This document shows positions 18,633 through 28,757 of a stretch of 64,000 nucleotides of DNA, piece after piece; the first letter of the stretch is position 1; each line of letters begins with the position of its first letter. The stretch spans positions 186,001 through 250,000 of the forward strand of contig NBBA01000023.1 in assembly GCA_002794785.1 (NCBI GenBank). The letters run 5' to 3'. The position numbers and the translations under genes were made by a program. Under the pieces are notes generated by a model. The model saw nothing but the letters and a program-made list of their open reading frames with translations, was not told the origin of the DNA and searched no databases. This DNA is from Coniferiporia sulphurascens (taxonomy: Eukaryota > Basidiomycota > Agaricomycetes > Hymenochaetales > Hymenochaetaceae).

Positions 18633-20652
18633 TGTCCCAACCATTCCAGGCTACATACCTGTTCTACCACCAGAGGTCTGCCCTTGAGTAGTAACATATG
18701 TAGCCCGGACCCTCCCCCCTACTTCATGGTCGATCCTCGGCACCGGCTCACATGGCACAGATGTACTGACAGTGGAGATATGAACCCAACTCACCCTCTG
18801 GGTGTGCAACTACTATGGCATGCACCCCCCGGACCGCGAGCACGCCCTCCCCCAGTACCCAGGTGAGTCATTCCTTTTTTCACTCCCCTCGGCGCTAGCC
18901 ACCACTCTACTCGTGGCAGGCGACTTCAACTGTCACCACCACACGTGGTCTGAACTCTCAGCCACATGGCAAGATGACTTGGGGGCGCAACCCCTCGATG
19001 ACTTTTTCCATGGGCATGGCCTGACACCTGCTCACATCCCTGACTCTGACTTGAGGCCCGATGGCAATCGCCACCAGTGCCCCATAGACATGATCTGGGC
19101 CCCACCCATGGTCAACCCCGATTCTATCTTAGATTCGGCTACCTCCGACCCCTCACTACTGTCCCACCATGCCATCCTGCATTGGTCGCTGCCATCTTGG
19201 CCCCCACCTCCTGTCCTAAAGACACACCGGCTGCTGCCAGCCGACAAGGAGAAATGGACTGACATCGCCTTCCCCCTCCTCAAAGAAGCCTTCTGACTCC
19301 CAAGGCTCAACACCCATGCCCTGAACATCAAAGCAAAGGTGGTTATTGACTCTATGGTTGCCGCACTCCAACTGTTCACCCGCATCTCGAAACCGTCAAA
19401 AACGGAAGTCCCATGGTGGTCACCCCACTGCAAGACTCTCTTATCCGCAATTATGATGGCCACCACCCCCCTCCAGCATTCATCAGCCCAGTGCGCCTTC
19501 AAAAGGGGCATTAGGACAGCCAAACAACAGTTCTACACCGACCAGGCAGCAGAAGCAGATGCCTCCAACATCTGGAACTGGGCCAAACAAGGCTTAGGCA
19601 ATTGACCCACCCCCATCCCCTCACTCAGACAATGAGACGGATCCTTCACCCAGACAGACACTGAGAAAGGTGAGCTTTTCCAAGAAACCTTCCTTATGCC
19701 CCCTCCACCCCAGGCAGCGACTGACACACCACTACCTCCCAACCAACCAGCTGCCCCACCCATACTCCTATCGGAGCTTACGGGGGCACTGGCCAATACA
19801 TCCAACCTGTCGGCTCCAGGCCTCTCAGGAATAGGTTATTGCCCCCTTAAATGGGTGGTGGATACCTACCCCAATGAGATACTCATGCTCTTCAATGACT
19901 GTCTGCGCTTGGGTCATCACCTGGAGTGCTGGCAGGCAGCAAAAGTCATGATGCTCAGGAAGCTGAACAAGAAGGACCCATTCTCACCACGATCTTACCG
20001 ACCCATCACCCTCGAAGAGACCCTAGGGAAACTCCTAGAAAAAATTATTGCTAACTGGCTCCAGTTCCTCGCTAACACGCGGGACTGGCTGCCACCCAAC
20101 CAGTACGGGGGGCGCCAAGGCCATTCGGTCTATGATGCTGCCCAACACCTCTTACAGATTGCGGAGCGCGCCCACTCAGAGGGCCTTGTCTGCTCGGTCC
20201 TAGCGGTTGACATCCAGGGCTTCTTTGACTTGGTACACCCCCACCTCCTCCACCGACAATTGTTGGATCTCGGCTGCGCCCCGGACATGGCCAGCTGGTG
20301 CCTATCCTTCATGATGGATCGGCAGGTCGCTGTCTCCTTCGACGGCACCACTCTCCCCACTGCCCCCAAACCTGACTTCGGCACCCCACAGGGATCGCCT
20401 GTCTCCCCCATCCTGTCAACGATCTTTGTGGGAATGGTCCTCCGGCACTTTCACCAAGCCGGCACCACAGCCCTCACATACATTGACGACCACTTACTTA
20501 TATGTGTAGGTCCCTCTGTGGCATCCAACTGCTGTGTGCTCGCACACACATACCAACAACTCGACACCCTCTTCAGCACCATTGGTCTCAGCATCAAAGC
20601 CGCCAAGACGAAGTGCCTCCACTTCCACCCCCCCTGGCGACGAACTGGCTAT
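18633..20652 (+). mobile_element. LINE copy 6, left part (subfamily B), 5'-truncated
   Basis: It begins abruptly within the endonuclease domain right after the tail of copy 5 and runs to 20652, where copy 7 has inserted. The rest resumes at 23798. The duplicated GAACTGGCTAT marks the insertion. Confidence 0.85.
18633..20652 (+). pseudogene. LINE ORF2 endonuclease and RT of copy 6
   Basis: Pieces 18802-19296, 19339-19605 and 19696-20652 encode NYYGMHPPD, GDFNCHHHTW, IDMIWAPPMVNPDS, the PP-rich linker, the RT motifs AVDIQGFFDLV and GTPQGSPVSP, and YIDDHLL (Ile variant of YVDD). Stops at 19294-19296, 19603-19605 (CGA to TGA) and about 19633 break the frame. The frame is cut inside LHFHPPWRRTGY by copy 7 and continues at 23809. 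Confidence 0.8.
20642..20652. repeat. Target-site duplication, left, of copy 7
   Basis: GAACTGGCTAT, then the T-rich tail of copy 7. Confidence 0.85.
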
Positions 20653-20702
20653 TTTTTATTTATTTATTTATTATTCCTGCAGTATTACATAATTACAAGC
20701 TG

Positions 20703-20721
20703 CCCCCCCCAAAGGGGGGGG
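20703..20721 (-). promoter_or_regulatory. 3'-terminal hairpin of copy 7
   Basis: Eight C, AAA, eight G (sense TTT loop), next to the T-rich tail at 20653-20672. Confidence 0.7.
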
Positions 20722-20977
20722 CCCTAACTACATAACAACGGAGGCGCCCATCATTGCGCATCACACAAAACTGGGTGGGGGCTCTGCTCCCCGAAGGGTG
20801 CCGAAGTGTGGAGAGCCCCTATTTAGTAGGAAAAGAGGGAAAATCCAGAAGGAGGGATACATATCACTACAAACCAACCAAGCGGGTGAGGGCAGGTTAA
20901 AGTAAGAAGCTTAGAAAAGGAAAGGGAGGGTGAGAGTGCCAGCCGAGACATATCATGGGGAATTCGAAAGGCAGGCA

Positions 20978-22561
20978 TTAGTCAGATGGAAAGGGGGGGA
21001 GCATACCTGTTAGCTCCAAAAGGGCTGGGTCCGAGTCCTGAGTTCAGGGTCCAAGCATACAGCGCATGTATTCCCTTAGGAGGTCCAGGTCCATATCCTC
21101 ATTGGTAGGGTGGCCATCCAGGTCCATTGCAGCAAATGCCAGCCGGATGGCGCCTGCAGCATGGTCAGAGAGGCAGTTAAGGTGCCCTGTCAGCTTTAGC
21201 CAGCGGTGCAAAACCGGGAGGCAGTTTTCATCAGCCCACTCTGAGTGGTGGACTGGGAGAGGGTCCCAAGGTGGCCACACATGCCATATCCATGAATGGA
21301 AGGTACTACAGCCACCAAGGATGTGGGCAGTCGACTGCACAGGCCAGGGGGGGTGGTTGTGCCATCTGCAGTGCGAAATCAGGCCATGCCTGCAGTGGTA
21401 GGCTGAGTCAAAACTCAGCCAGTATCCCCCATAGGGACCGGCACAGCAGAGGACCTGTGTGACTGCAGATAGCTCATTGTGTGGGTGGTCGACCAAGTGC
21501 ATGAGGAGCTTTTGAGGTCGGCGTGAGGGTAGGCCATGGACTGCCAGGTATTTGTTGGCGGTCGAGGCTAGGGGGTGGGCTAATGAGAGCGTCCATTGTT
21601 CCATAAGCGTGCAGACAGTGGCTTCTTTCAGTGCAGAGATGGAGGGTTTAAGGTCAGATGGAGGGAGCTCGGTCGCCAGCTTAGCTTCCCTGTCAGCCCA
21701 TTCATTTCCAGGGATGTCTGAGTGTCTGGGGCACCATACAAAATGAACAGTGAGTTGGGGGTATGAGTCTAGCAGAGTCTCCACACCCGCTTTCCAAATG
21801 TGTAGGAGGTGGGCGCCAGGGGCGGCGGTCCAGGTGCAGAAAAGGTGGAGAGCGGTCAGTGAATTGGACAAAAAGAAGATATCCAATGCGACATGCAGTT
21901 GGGCCAGGAGGCAGTGTGCAACCCAGCCTGGGGCCATGGCAAGAGAGAATTCCTTGGCGTCCATGGCTGTGGTGCAGGTGGGGGATTCCAGTCATCATGA
22001 CCAGAGTTGGGTGTGGCCAAGCATGGGGCAGATGGCCGAGCCCAACTTATTGTCCATGTGGGAGCCATCTGTGAAGACCTGTACGTGGGGGGTGAGGCCT
22101 AGTTGGCGCATGGTGGTCACGAATGACTTTTGGGTGTTGGCGCTCACTGGGGTGACAGGGGTGGTGAAACGGATGCAGTCCTTCATAAAGGCCAGGGGGT
22201 CCGTCCATGGGGGATGTGTGTATGCTGGGACCTGTTGAACCCGGGGGCTCGGACCTGCAACAAAAGTGAAAAGGGTCTATTAGCTATGTTTTTAAAAAGT
22301 TTTTCGGCTGATGGAGTGGGGGGTGCGCCATAGGTGCAGGGAATGGGTCGTCTTTATATATTTGAAATAGAAAGAAAGAGGGGGAACAGAGCAAAGAAAA
22401 TTAGTGGAGTGGGGGGAGGTGCCTTTGAAGACACCTAATATCCATCTGCAGGCTGTGTTTTGCACAGTCTGTAGGCAGTTTACCAAAGTTTTTTGGCAGC
22501 GGCCGTGGTACCATACTGGTGCCCCCCATGCAAGCACTGAGCAGATGCAGGAGGTGTATAG
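20978..22561 (-). pseudogene. LINE ORF2 C-terminal part in copy 7 (RT thumb to RNase H)
   Basis: It starts within the region after RT (YTSCICSVLAWGAPVWY) and runs through FKYIKTTHSLHLW, PHVQVFTDGSHMDNK, the DAKEFSL and DIFFLSNSLTA RNase H blocks, WCPRHSDIPGNEWAD and the Cys/His tail. Stops after CPMLGHTQLWS (about 21996) and after YMRCMLGP (21044) are shared with copy 6, showing recent common ancestry or conversion. The 306-residue frame 21964-21044 is identical in sequence to that at 24615-25535. Confidence 0.85.
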
Positions 22562-23797
22562 GCCAGAATTAAGAGCACCCTTGCAGGACTCAAACAACAT
22601 GTGTACCTTCCTCGGGATATGCAGCGACCGAAACTGCTCCCGCTGTCCTCTACGACATATGGGCGCTATATTGGAGCACTAGGGTAAGGCGTGCCATGCC
22701 GTAGGCACTACCCCACCCATATGGAACAACCCCCCTACCCTACACATTCCCTCCCCGACCATAGAGGTCCTGTAGAGTACTGCTGTGCTTCTGGGAATCA
22801 ACTTAAGCCCATAGTGGGAATTACCCCCACACGAACCGACAGAGGATTTAGTCCTCTGGAGCCACTGAGGGGAACTCTCCACAGCGCTACGGCCTGAGAC
22901 ACTACACTTCAGCATGCCGGGATGCCGACACATGCTCCATGCAGGCCCTTTCCCGTGCCCTGGCACGCGCTTCAGAAACAGCCATTACAGCCGGAATACT
23001 CAGGAACCAAGGTCATGGGACAAGCGCCCAGTCAACCCCCAGCCCCGCTTCTGGATCCGTGATCGTACCAGGATCTCCGTCTCGCATACTCGACCCTGGT
23101 GGCAAGGCTGTCCCAGGGAGTAGAGGATACTAACCACCTCAAGGGGGTCCAACCCACCCAAGAGGCCCATGGTGCCCTGTCACCTTTCAGCATTGGGTGG
23201 TTCTTACCGCCACGCCATGTGTTATGAGCCCCCTATCTCCTTTTAGCATGAGGTGCCATCATCAGAGACCCTTTCAGGAGTTTGGGGGGGCAGTTTTTGA
23301 TTTGTCATGCCAGGGACAACGTGGGCCCCGAGGTACCCAGGAGGGCATTGCTCAGCACCCGAAGGCGTGATCCGAGTTGCCCCAAACCAAGATCACCTGA
23401 CCGAAGTCACCTGCTGCGAGGCAGGGGGTTTCCCCCCCCCCTGTGAGGACGTTAATGTCGTGTCCCCCCCGCCTAGCCCACATACAATGCAGGCCCAACG
23501 AGCACGCCACCCCGAGAGGACAGCGCAGATGCCAGAAGGATGCAAGCTCACCGAGAATCCAACCAGAAGCAACATTTTCGACGGGTTGCCAAGACCGCCG
23601 GTGAGCTCTGTGCCCATTCCCCGCCACATTATGGTGACCAACGACCAACCCCAGCGCACCAGGGTGAGTCGGAACCTTCTCTCGTATGATGCCCAGTCCC
23701 AGAGAGTCCAGACAAGGTCGGGTAGCTGCAACTTCCCCCCAGCCAACCCCAGTTGCAAAACCGAGATGGTGGTGGTAAGAGGACAAGAAGGATGGAT
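22562..23797 (-). mobile_element. Sequence C, copy C1 (unknown 1.2 kb 5' module)
   Basis: It has no similarity to the LINE ORFs I can recognise. It begins with a block nearly matching the LINE 5' terminus (26 of 30 bases). It is colinear but diverged relative to C2 (54652-55352 plus 60070-60630). Conserved segments include sense CCTGAAAGGGTCTCTGATGA, CCATGGGCCTCTTGGGTGGG, GAGGACTAAATCCTC and CATATCCCGAGGAAGGT. No convincing ORF runs through it in sense, so it may derive from a non-coding transcript. Its 3' end is ...CCTGCAAGGGTGCTC then TTAATTCTGG, joined to LINE CCTATACACC. Confidence 0.7.
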
Positions 23798-23808
23798 GAA
23801 CTGGCTAT
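23798..23808. repeat. Target-site duplication, right, of copy 7
   Basis: GAACTGGCTAT, identical to the left copy, preceded by the 5' end of copy 7. Confidence 0.85.
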
Positions 23809-25601
23809 GAAGGCTGGGACACAGCCAGGGTTCAGGTCGACCCCAACACCCTGATCCACCCCTCAACCCCCTCCAGTGGCTGGGGATATGGTGGGACCCA
23901 GGCCTCTCCTTCAAGCCCCATGTTGAGCGCATGTGCTCCAAGGGACTCTCCACCCTTGCCACCCTCCGCATTTTAGGCAACACACAACACGGTATTTCGG
24001 CCCTCCTCCTCCACCGCCTATACACCTCCTGCATCTGCTCAGTGCTTGCATGGGGGGCACCAGTATGGTACCACGGCCGCTGCCAAAAAACTTTGGTAAA
24101 CTGCCTACAGACTGTGCAAAACACGGCCTGCAGATGGATATTAGGTGTCTTCAAAGGCACCTCCCCCCACTCCACTAATTTTCTTTGCTCTGTTCCCCCT
24201 CTTTCTTTCTATTTCAAATATATAAAGACGACCCATTCCCTGCACCTATGGCGCACCCCCCACTCCATCGGCCAAAAACTTTTTAAAAACATAGCTAATA
24301 GACCCTTTTCACTTTTGTTGCAGGTCCGAGCCCCCTGGGTTCAACAGGTCCCAGCATACACACATCCCCCATGGACGGACCCCCTGGCCTTTATGAAGGA
24401 CTGCGTCCGTTTCACCACCCCTGTCACCCCAGTGAGCGCCAACACCCAAAAGTCATTCGTGACCACCATGCGCCAACTAGGCCTCACCCCCCACGTACAG
24501 GTCTTCACAGATGGCTCCCACATGGACAATAAGTTGGGCTCGGCCATCTGCCCCATGCTTGGCCACACCCAACTCTGGTCATGATGACTGGAATCCCCCA
24601 CCTGCACCACAGCCATGGACGCCAAGGAATTCTCTCTTGCCATGGCCCCAGGCTGGGTTGCACACTGCCTCCTGGCCCAACTGCATGTCGCATTGGATAT
24701 CTTCTTTTTGTCCAATTCACTGACCGCTCTCCACCTTTTCTGCACCTGGACCGCCGCCCCTGGCGCCCACCTCCTACACATTTGGAAAGCGGGTGTGGAG
24801 ACTCTGCTAGACTCATACCCCCAACTCACTGTTCATTTTGTATGGTGCCCCAGACACTCAGACATCCCTGGAAATGAATGGGCTGACAGGGAAGCTAAGC
24901 TGGCGACCGAGCTCCCTCCATCTGACCTTAAACCCTCCATCTCTGCACTGAAAGAAGCCACTGTCTGCACGCTTATGGAACAATGGACGCTCTCATTAGC
25001 CCACCCCCTAGCCTCGACCGCCAACAAATACCTGGCAGTCCATGGCCTACCCTCACGCCGACCTCAAAAGCTCCTCATGCACTTGGTCGACCACCCACAC
25101 AATGAGCTATCTGCAGTCACACAGGTCCTCTGCTGTGCCGGTCCCTATGGGGGATACTGGCTGAGTTTTGACTCAGCCTACCACTGCAGGCATGGCCTGA
25201 TTTCGCACTGCAGATGGCACAACCACCCCCCCTGGCCCGTGCAGTCGACTGCCCACATCCTTGGTGGCTGTAGTACCTTCCATTCGTGGATATGGCATGT
25301 GTGGCCACCTTGGGACCCTCTCCCAGTCCACCACTCAGAGTGGGCTGATGAAAACTGCCTCCCGGTTTTGCACCGCTGGCTAAAGCTGACAGGGCACCTT
25401 AACTGCCTCTCTGACCATGCTGCAGGCGCCATCCGGCTGGCATTTGCTGCAATGGACCTGGATGGCCACCCTACCAATGAGGATATGGACCTGGACCTCC
25501 TAAGGGAATACATGCGCTGTATGCTTGGACCCTGAACTCAGGACTCGGACCCAGCCCTTTTGGAGCTAACAGGTATGCTCCCCCCCTTTCCATCTGACTA
25601 A
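23798..25601 (+). pseudogene. LINE ORF2 end of copy 6 (RT thumb, RNase H, Cys/His tail)
   Basis: Frames 23931-24584 and 24615-25535 encode ...LAWGAPVWYHGRC, YIKTTHSLHLWRTPHS, HVQVFTDGSHMDNKLGSA (first RNase H Asp), KEFSLAM (Glu), SNSLTALHLF (Ser-Asn where active copies have Ser-Asp), WCPRHSDIPGNEWADREAK, then CRWHNHPPWP...AHILGGC. TGA stops at 24582-24584 and 25533-25535 replace CGA. Loss of the third catalytic Asp suggests an inactive RNase H in the lineage shared with copy 7. Confidence 0.8.
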
Positions 25602-25902
25602 TGCCTGCCTTTCGAATTCCCCATGATATGTCTCGGCTGGCACTCTCACCCTCCCTTTCCTTTTCTAAGCTTCTTACTTTAACCTGCCCTCACCCGCTTG
25701 GTTGGTTTGTAGTGATATGTATCCCTCCTTCTGGATTTTCCCTCTTTTCCTACTAAATAGGGGCTCTCCACACTTCGGCACCCTTCGGGGAGCAGAGCCC
25801 CCACCCAGTTTTGTGTGATGCGCAATGATGGGCGCCTCCGTTGTTATGTAGTTAGGGCCCCCCCCTTTGGGGGGGGCAGCTTGTAATTATGTAATACTAC
25901 AG

Positions 25903-25920
<18 letters not shown>
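24017..25920. repeat. Right arm of the inverted repeat
   Basis: It is the 3' part of copy 6, the reverse complement of 20653-22561 with only scattered differences. Confidence 0.85.
25858..25876 (+). promoter_or_regulatory. 3'-terminal hairpin of LINE copy 6
   Basis: Eight C, TTT, eight G, before TGTAATTATGTAATACTAC and the tail. Confidence 0.7.

Positions 25921-25937
<17 letters not shown>
25904..25937 (+). repeat. (AAT)n tail of copy 6
   Basis: About eleven AAT/ATA units. Tandem-repeat tails instead of pure poly(A) are usual for several LINE clades. Confidence 0.8.
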
Positions 25938-25940
<3 letters not shown>

Positions 25941-25941
<1 letters not shown>

Positions 25942-27182
25942 GCCTTGGCCTCCACTCTGCTAGTGGCAGGCAACTTCAACCGTCGCCACTGCTCGTGGTC
26001 CGAACTCCTCACCGCCTGGCAGGAGGACTTGAGGGCACAACCCCTCGATGACTTCTTCAGGGAGCATGGCCTTGCGCCAGCCCACCTCCCAGATTCTGAC
26101 TTGCGGCCCATGGACAATCGGCGACAGTGCCCCATAGACATGATCTGGGCCCCACCCACAATCAACCCCGACACCATTATAGACTCGGGCTTATCAACCA
26201 TCTCCCCACTGTCTGGCCATGCGATGCTACGCTGGTCCCTGCCATCTTGGCCCCCCCCTCCAGTCATGAAAATGTGCCGGCTCCTCCCAGCCAACAGAGA
26301 GGAATGGTCCAACATAGCCTTTCCACTACTCAAATCTGCCTTTCTCTTATCAGCAGACAACCCCACCACCCTCGATGTCAAAGCGCAGGCTGTGGTCGAC
26401 TCTATGATCACCCCCCTCACACCATTCACCAGAATCGCCAAGCCATCAAAAACCGAGGTCCCCTGGTGGACCCCGACCTGCAAGTTGCTCCTCCAGGCGA
26501 TTTCAATGGCCACCACCCCCCTCCAGTGATCAGCAGCCCACCGTGCCTTCAAACACGGGGTTCAAGCGGCCAAACGGCACTTCTGTGCCGAACAAGCCGA
26601 CCAGGCAGACGCCTCCAACATATGGAGCTGGGCCAAGCGTGGCCTCAGCAACTGACCCACCCCAATCCCCTCGCTCAAGAAACAAGATGGCACCTTCACC
26701 CAGTTGGACATCGAGAAAGGTGAGCTCTTCCACACTACTTTCTTCACACCCCCCCCACCCCCAAAAGCGGCACCCACCCCACCGCCTCCCCTCCAACCAG
26801 CTGCCTTGCCCATACTCCTCATGGAGCTCACAGGGCACTGTCCGACACCTCCAACTTGTCGGCTCTGGGTCTCTCAGGAATTGGCTACCGCCCACTAAAA
26901 TGGGTGGTAGATGCCTACCCCGCCGAGATCCTTACCCTTTTCAATGACTGCCTATGCATGGGGCACCACCCCAAATGCTGGCGGGCGGCAAAAGTGGTAA
27001 TGCTACGGAAGCCCAACAAGAAGGACCCCTTCTCGCCAAGATCTTATTGACCCATCACCCTGGAGGAGACCCTAGGGAAACTCCTTGAAAAGATAATAGC
27101 TAACCGGCTCCAGTTCCTTGCTAACACAAGGGATTGGTTGCCACCCAACCAATATGGGGGGTGTCAGGGACATTCAGTCTAC
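25941..27182 (+). mobile_element. LINE copy 8, ORF2 fragment (subfamily A)
   Basis: It begins in the endonuclease (sense AGCCTTGGCCTCC) just after the tail of copy 6 and ends in RT at GHSVY, where a minus-strand tail (copy 9) starts. Neither continuation is present in the window. Confidence 0.8.
25941..27182 (+). pseudogene. LINE ORF2 endonuclease C-half and RT start (copy 8)
   Basis: Piece 25945-26529 encodes LLVAGNFNRRHCSW (GNFN where the active motif is GDFN, so the catalytic Asp is lost), IDMIWAPPTINPDT and SGHAMLRW (SDH to SGH). Later pieces give the proline-rich linker and WRAAKVVMLRKPNKKDPFSPRSY of RT. Stops at 26527-26529, about 26655 and 27048-27050 (all TGA for CGA). Two catalytic endonuclease positions are mutated. 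Confidence 0.75.
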
Positions 27183-27234
27183 TTTTTTTATTTTTTATTT
27201 TATTATTCCTGCAGTATTACCTAATTACAAGCTG

Positions 27235-27251
27235 CCCCCCCGAAGGGGGGG
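27235..27251 (-). promoter_or_regulatory. 3'-terminal hairpin of LINE copy 9
   Basis: Seven C, GAA, seven G. Confidence 0.7.
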
Positions 27252-27501
27252 CCCTAACTACATAACAACAGAGGCGCCCGTCATTGCGCATCACACAAAA
27301 CTGGGCGGGGGCTCTGCTCCCCAAGGGGTGCCAATGTGTGAAGAGCCCCTATTTGGTGATGAGACTGAGAGAGGGAGGGATACATATCGCTATGAACAAA
27401 CCAGGCGGTTGAGGGCAGGTTAAAGTAGGAAGCTTAGAAGTGGTAAGGGAGGGCGAGAGCGCTGGCCGGGACGTATCATGGGGGATACTGAAAGGCAGGC
27501 T

Positions 27502-28172
27502 TTACTCGAGCAGAAAAGGAGGGAGCATACCTGAGAGCTCCAAAAGGGCTGGGTCCGCGTCCTGAGTCCTGGATCCGAGCAACCTACGCACATAGCCCCT
27601 GAGGGTGTCCAAGTCCAGGTCGTTGTCAGTCAGTAGTCCGTCCAGGTCCATAGCTGCAAAAGCAAGGCGAATAGCTCCGGCTGTGCAGTTGGACATTCGG
27701 TTGAGGTGGCCTGTAAGATGTAGCCAGCGTCTGAGGACTAGGAGGTGGTTTTTGTCTGCCCATTCAGTGTGGTGGACAGGGAGGGGGTCGCTTCTAGGCC
27801 AGACTCATCATACCCAGGGCTGGAATGTTTTGCATCTGCCTAGGACATGAGAGGTTGACTGTGCTGGCCAGGGTGGGTGGTTGTGCCATCTGCAGTGGGA
27901 GATCAGGCCGTGTCTGTGCCGGTAGGCCGAGTCGAAGCTCAGCCAGTAGCCCCCATAGGGACCGGCTCGACAGAGGACCTGTGCCACCGCAGTGAGCTCC
28001 AAGTGGGGGTGGTCGACTGAGATGGTGATTAGCTTTCTTGGTCGCCGGGTGGGGGGCCCTGTTACTGCCAGGTATTTGTCGGCTGTAGAGGCTAGGGGGC
28101 AGGCCGTTTGCAGGGACCAATGCTCGCTGAGGGTGCGAGTCGCCACTTCCTTCAGAGCAGAGATAGAGGGGG
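27502..28172 (-). pseudogene. LINE ORF2 C-terminal fragment (copy 9)
   Basis: Frames 28185-27808 and 27696-27502 encode SALKEVATRTLSEHW, YGGYWLSFDSAYRHRHGL, SHCRWHNHPPWPAQSTSHVLGRC and the acidic tail ending LPPFLLE. A frameshift/stop near 27800 separates them. RNase H catalytic sequence is absent because the fragment starts downstream of it. Confidence 0.75.
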
Positions 28173-28757
28173 TCCATGGTGCCATGCAAGGACTTTTTGT
28201 TTGGCCAAAACGGACACACCATAAATGAGAAGGCCCTCATGGCCGAAATCCGGCACAACCCGGCACTCCACAACCTGGACTTTGTAGTCACCCCCCACTT
28301 CGCCGCCACCGAGGACCACCTGCCAACACTCGACAGATGCCCAGTGGCTTTCTCCTTTGTCGATCCCGACAGCTCCATCCGTGAGTGCCTCCTCAAGAGG
28401 CCACACATCTGGATGTTCAGATCTGCCCTCCGCCTCTCAGTCCCACTGGTCCATCCTACCCTCACACAATGTGAGCGGTGCCAGGGCCTCGGCCACGGAA
28501 CCAAGGGATGCCGAGCCCAACCCTGTTGCACCGATTGCGCAGGTTCCCACCTGACCCGCAATCACCATAAATCGTGTGCCCACTGCACAACAGATGCAGT
28601 GCCCGAAGGCGACACCTGCCCTCACCCCCACCTCTGCAACAACTGCAAGGGCGACCATCCCGCCACCCTACTGGCCTGCCCCAAGAAGAGGTGATACCGC
28701 CAAATCGAAGAGGCCCTCGCCACCAACCCCACCAACGACCAGATGGAGGAAATATGA
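28173..28757 (+). pseudogene. LINE ORF1 C-terminal part (copy 10)
   Basis: The frame open from 28176 carries MVPCKDFLFGQNGHT, VAFSFVDPDSSI and three Cys/His knuckles (CERCQGLGHGTKGC at about 28470, CAHCTTD, CNNCKGDHPATLLAC). A CGA-to-TGA-type stop at 28692-28694 precedes the original end at 28757, which overlaps the ORF2 start as ATGA. Confidence 0.75.

Larger units (their letters stand above)
20653..22561. repeat. Left arm of a near-identical inverted repeat
   Basis: It pairs with 24017-25920 on the other strand over about 1.9 kb. It includes identical 306-codon frames, shared stops and identical 3' UTRs. The spacer is about 1.45 kb. Confidence 0.85.
20653..23797 (-). mobile_element. Copy 7: chimeric retroelement, C sequence joined to a LINE 3' end
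   Basis: It is one 3145 bp insertion with perfect 11 bp TSDs in copy 6. On the minus strand it consists of sequence C (23794-22562) followed by the last 1.9 kb of a subfamily-B LINE (22561-20653) with hairpin and tail. Three extra bases (ATC) lie between the TSD and the 5' CATCC. The LINE part is nearly identical to the 3' part of its own host copy 6, so the two form a large inverted repeat. A fusion of an unrelated 5' sequence to a LINE 3' end parallels MINE (WEIRD + MGL) of Magnaporthe. Confidence 0.85.
23798..25940 (+). mobile_element. LINE copy 6, right part with 3' end
   Basis: It continues copy 6 after the copy 7 insertion to the 3' hairpin (25858-25876) and a clean (AAT)n tail at 25904-25940. 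It is followed directly by plus-strand ORF2 sequence of copy 8. Confidence 0.85.
27183..28172 (-). mobile_element. LINE copy 9, 3' end fragment (B-like, divergent)
   Basis: The T-rich tail (27183-27210), hairpin (27235-27251) and ORF2 C-end face left. At 28172 it meets plus-strand ORF1 of copy 10 head to head. Its protein (RGYVRRLLGSRTQDADP) is the most divergent C-terminus in the window. Confidence 0.8.

Noticed and set aside
23307..23810. A 167-codon open frame on the plus strand over sequence C1
   Set aside because: It is antisense to the element, is not conserved in C2, and lacks any recognisable domain. GC-rich sequence yields such frames by chance.
25904..25937. Regularly repeated AAT units, considered as a satellite or array
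   Set aside because: They sit exactly at LINE 3' ends and are their microsatellite-type tails.
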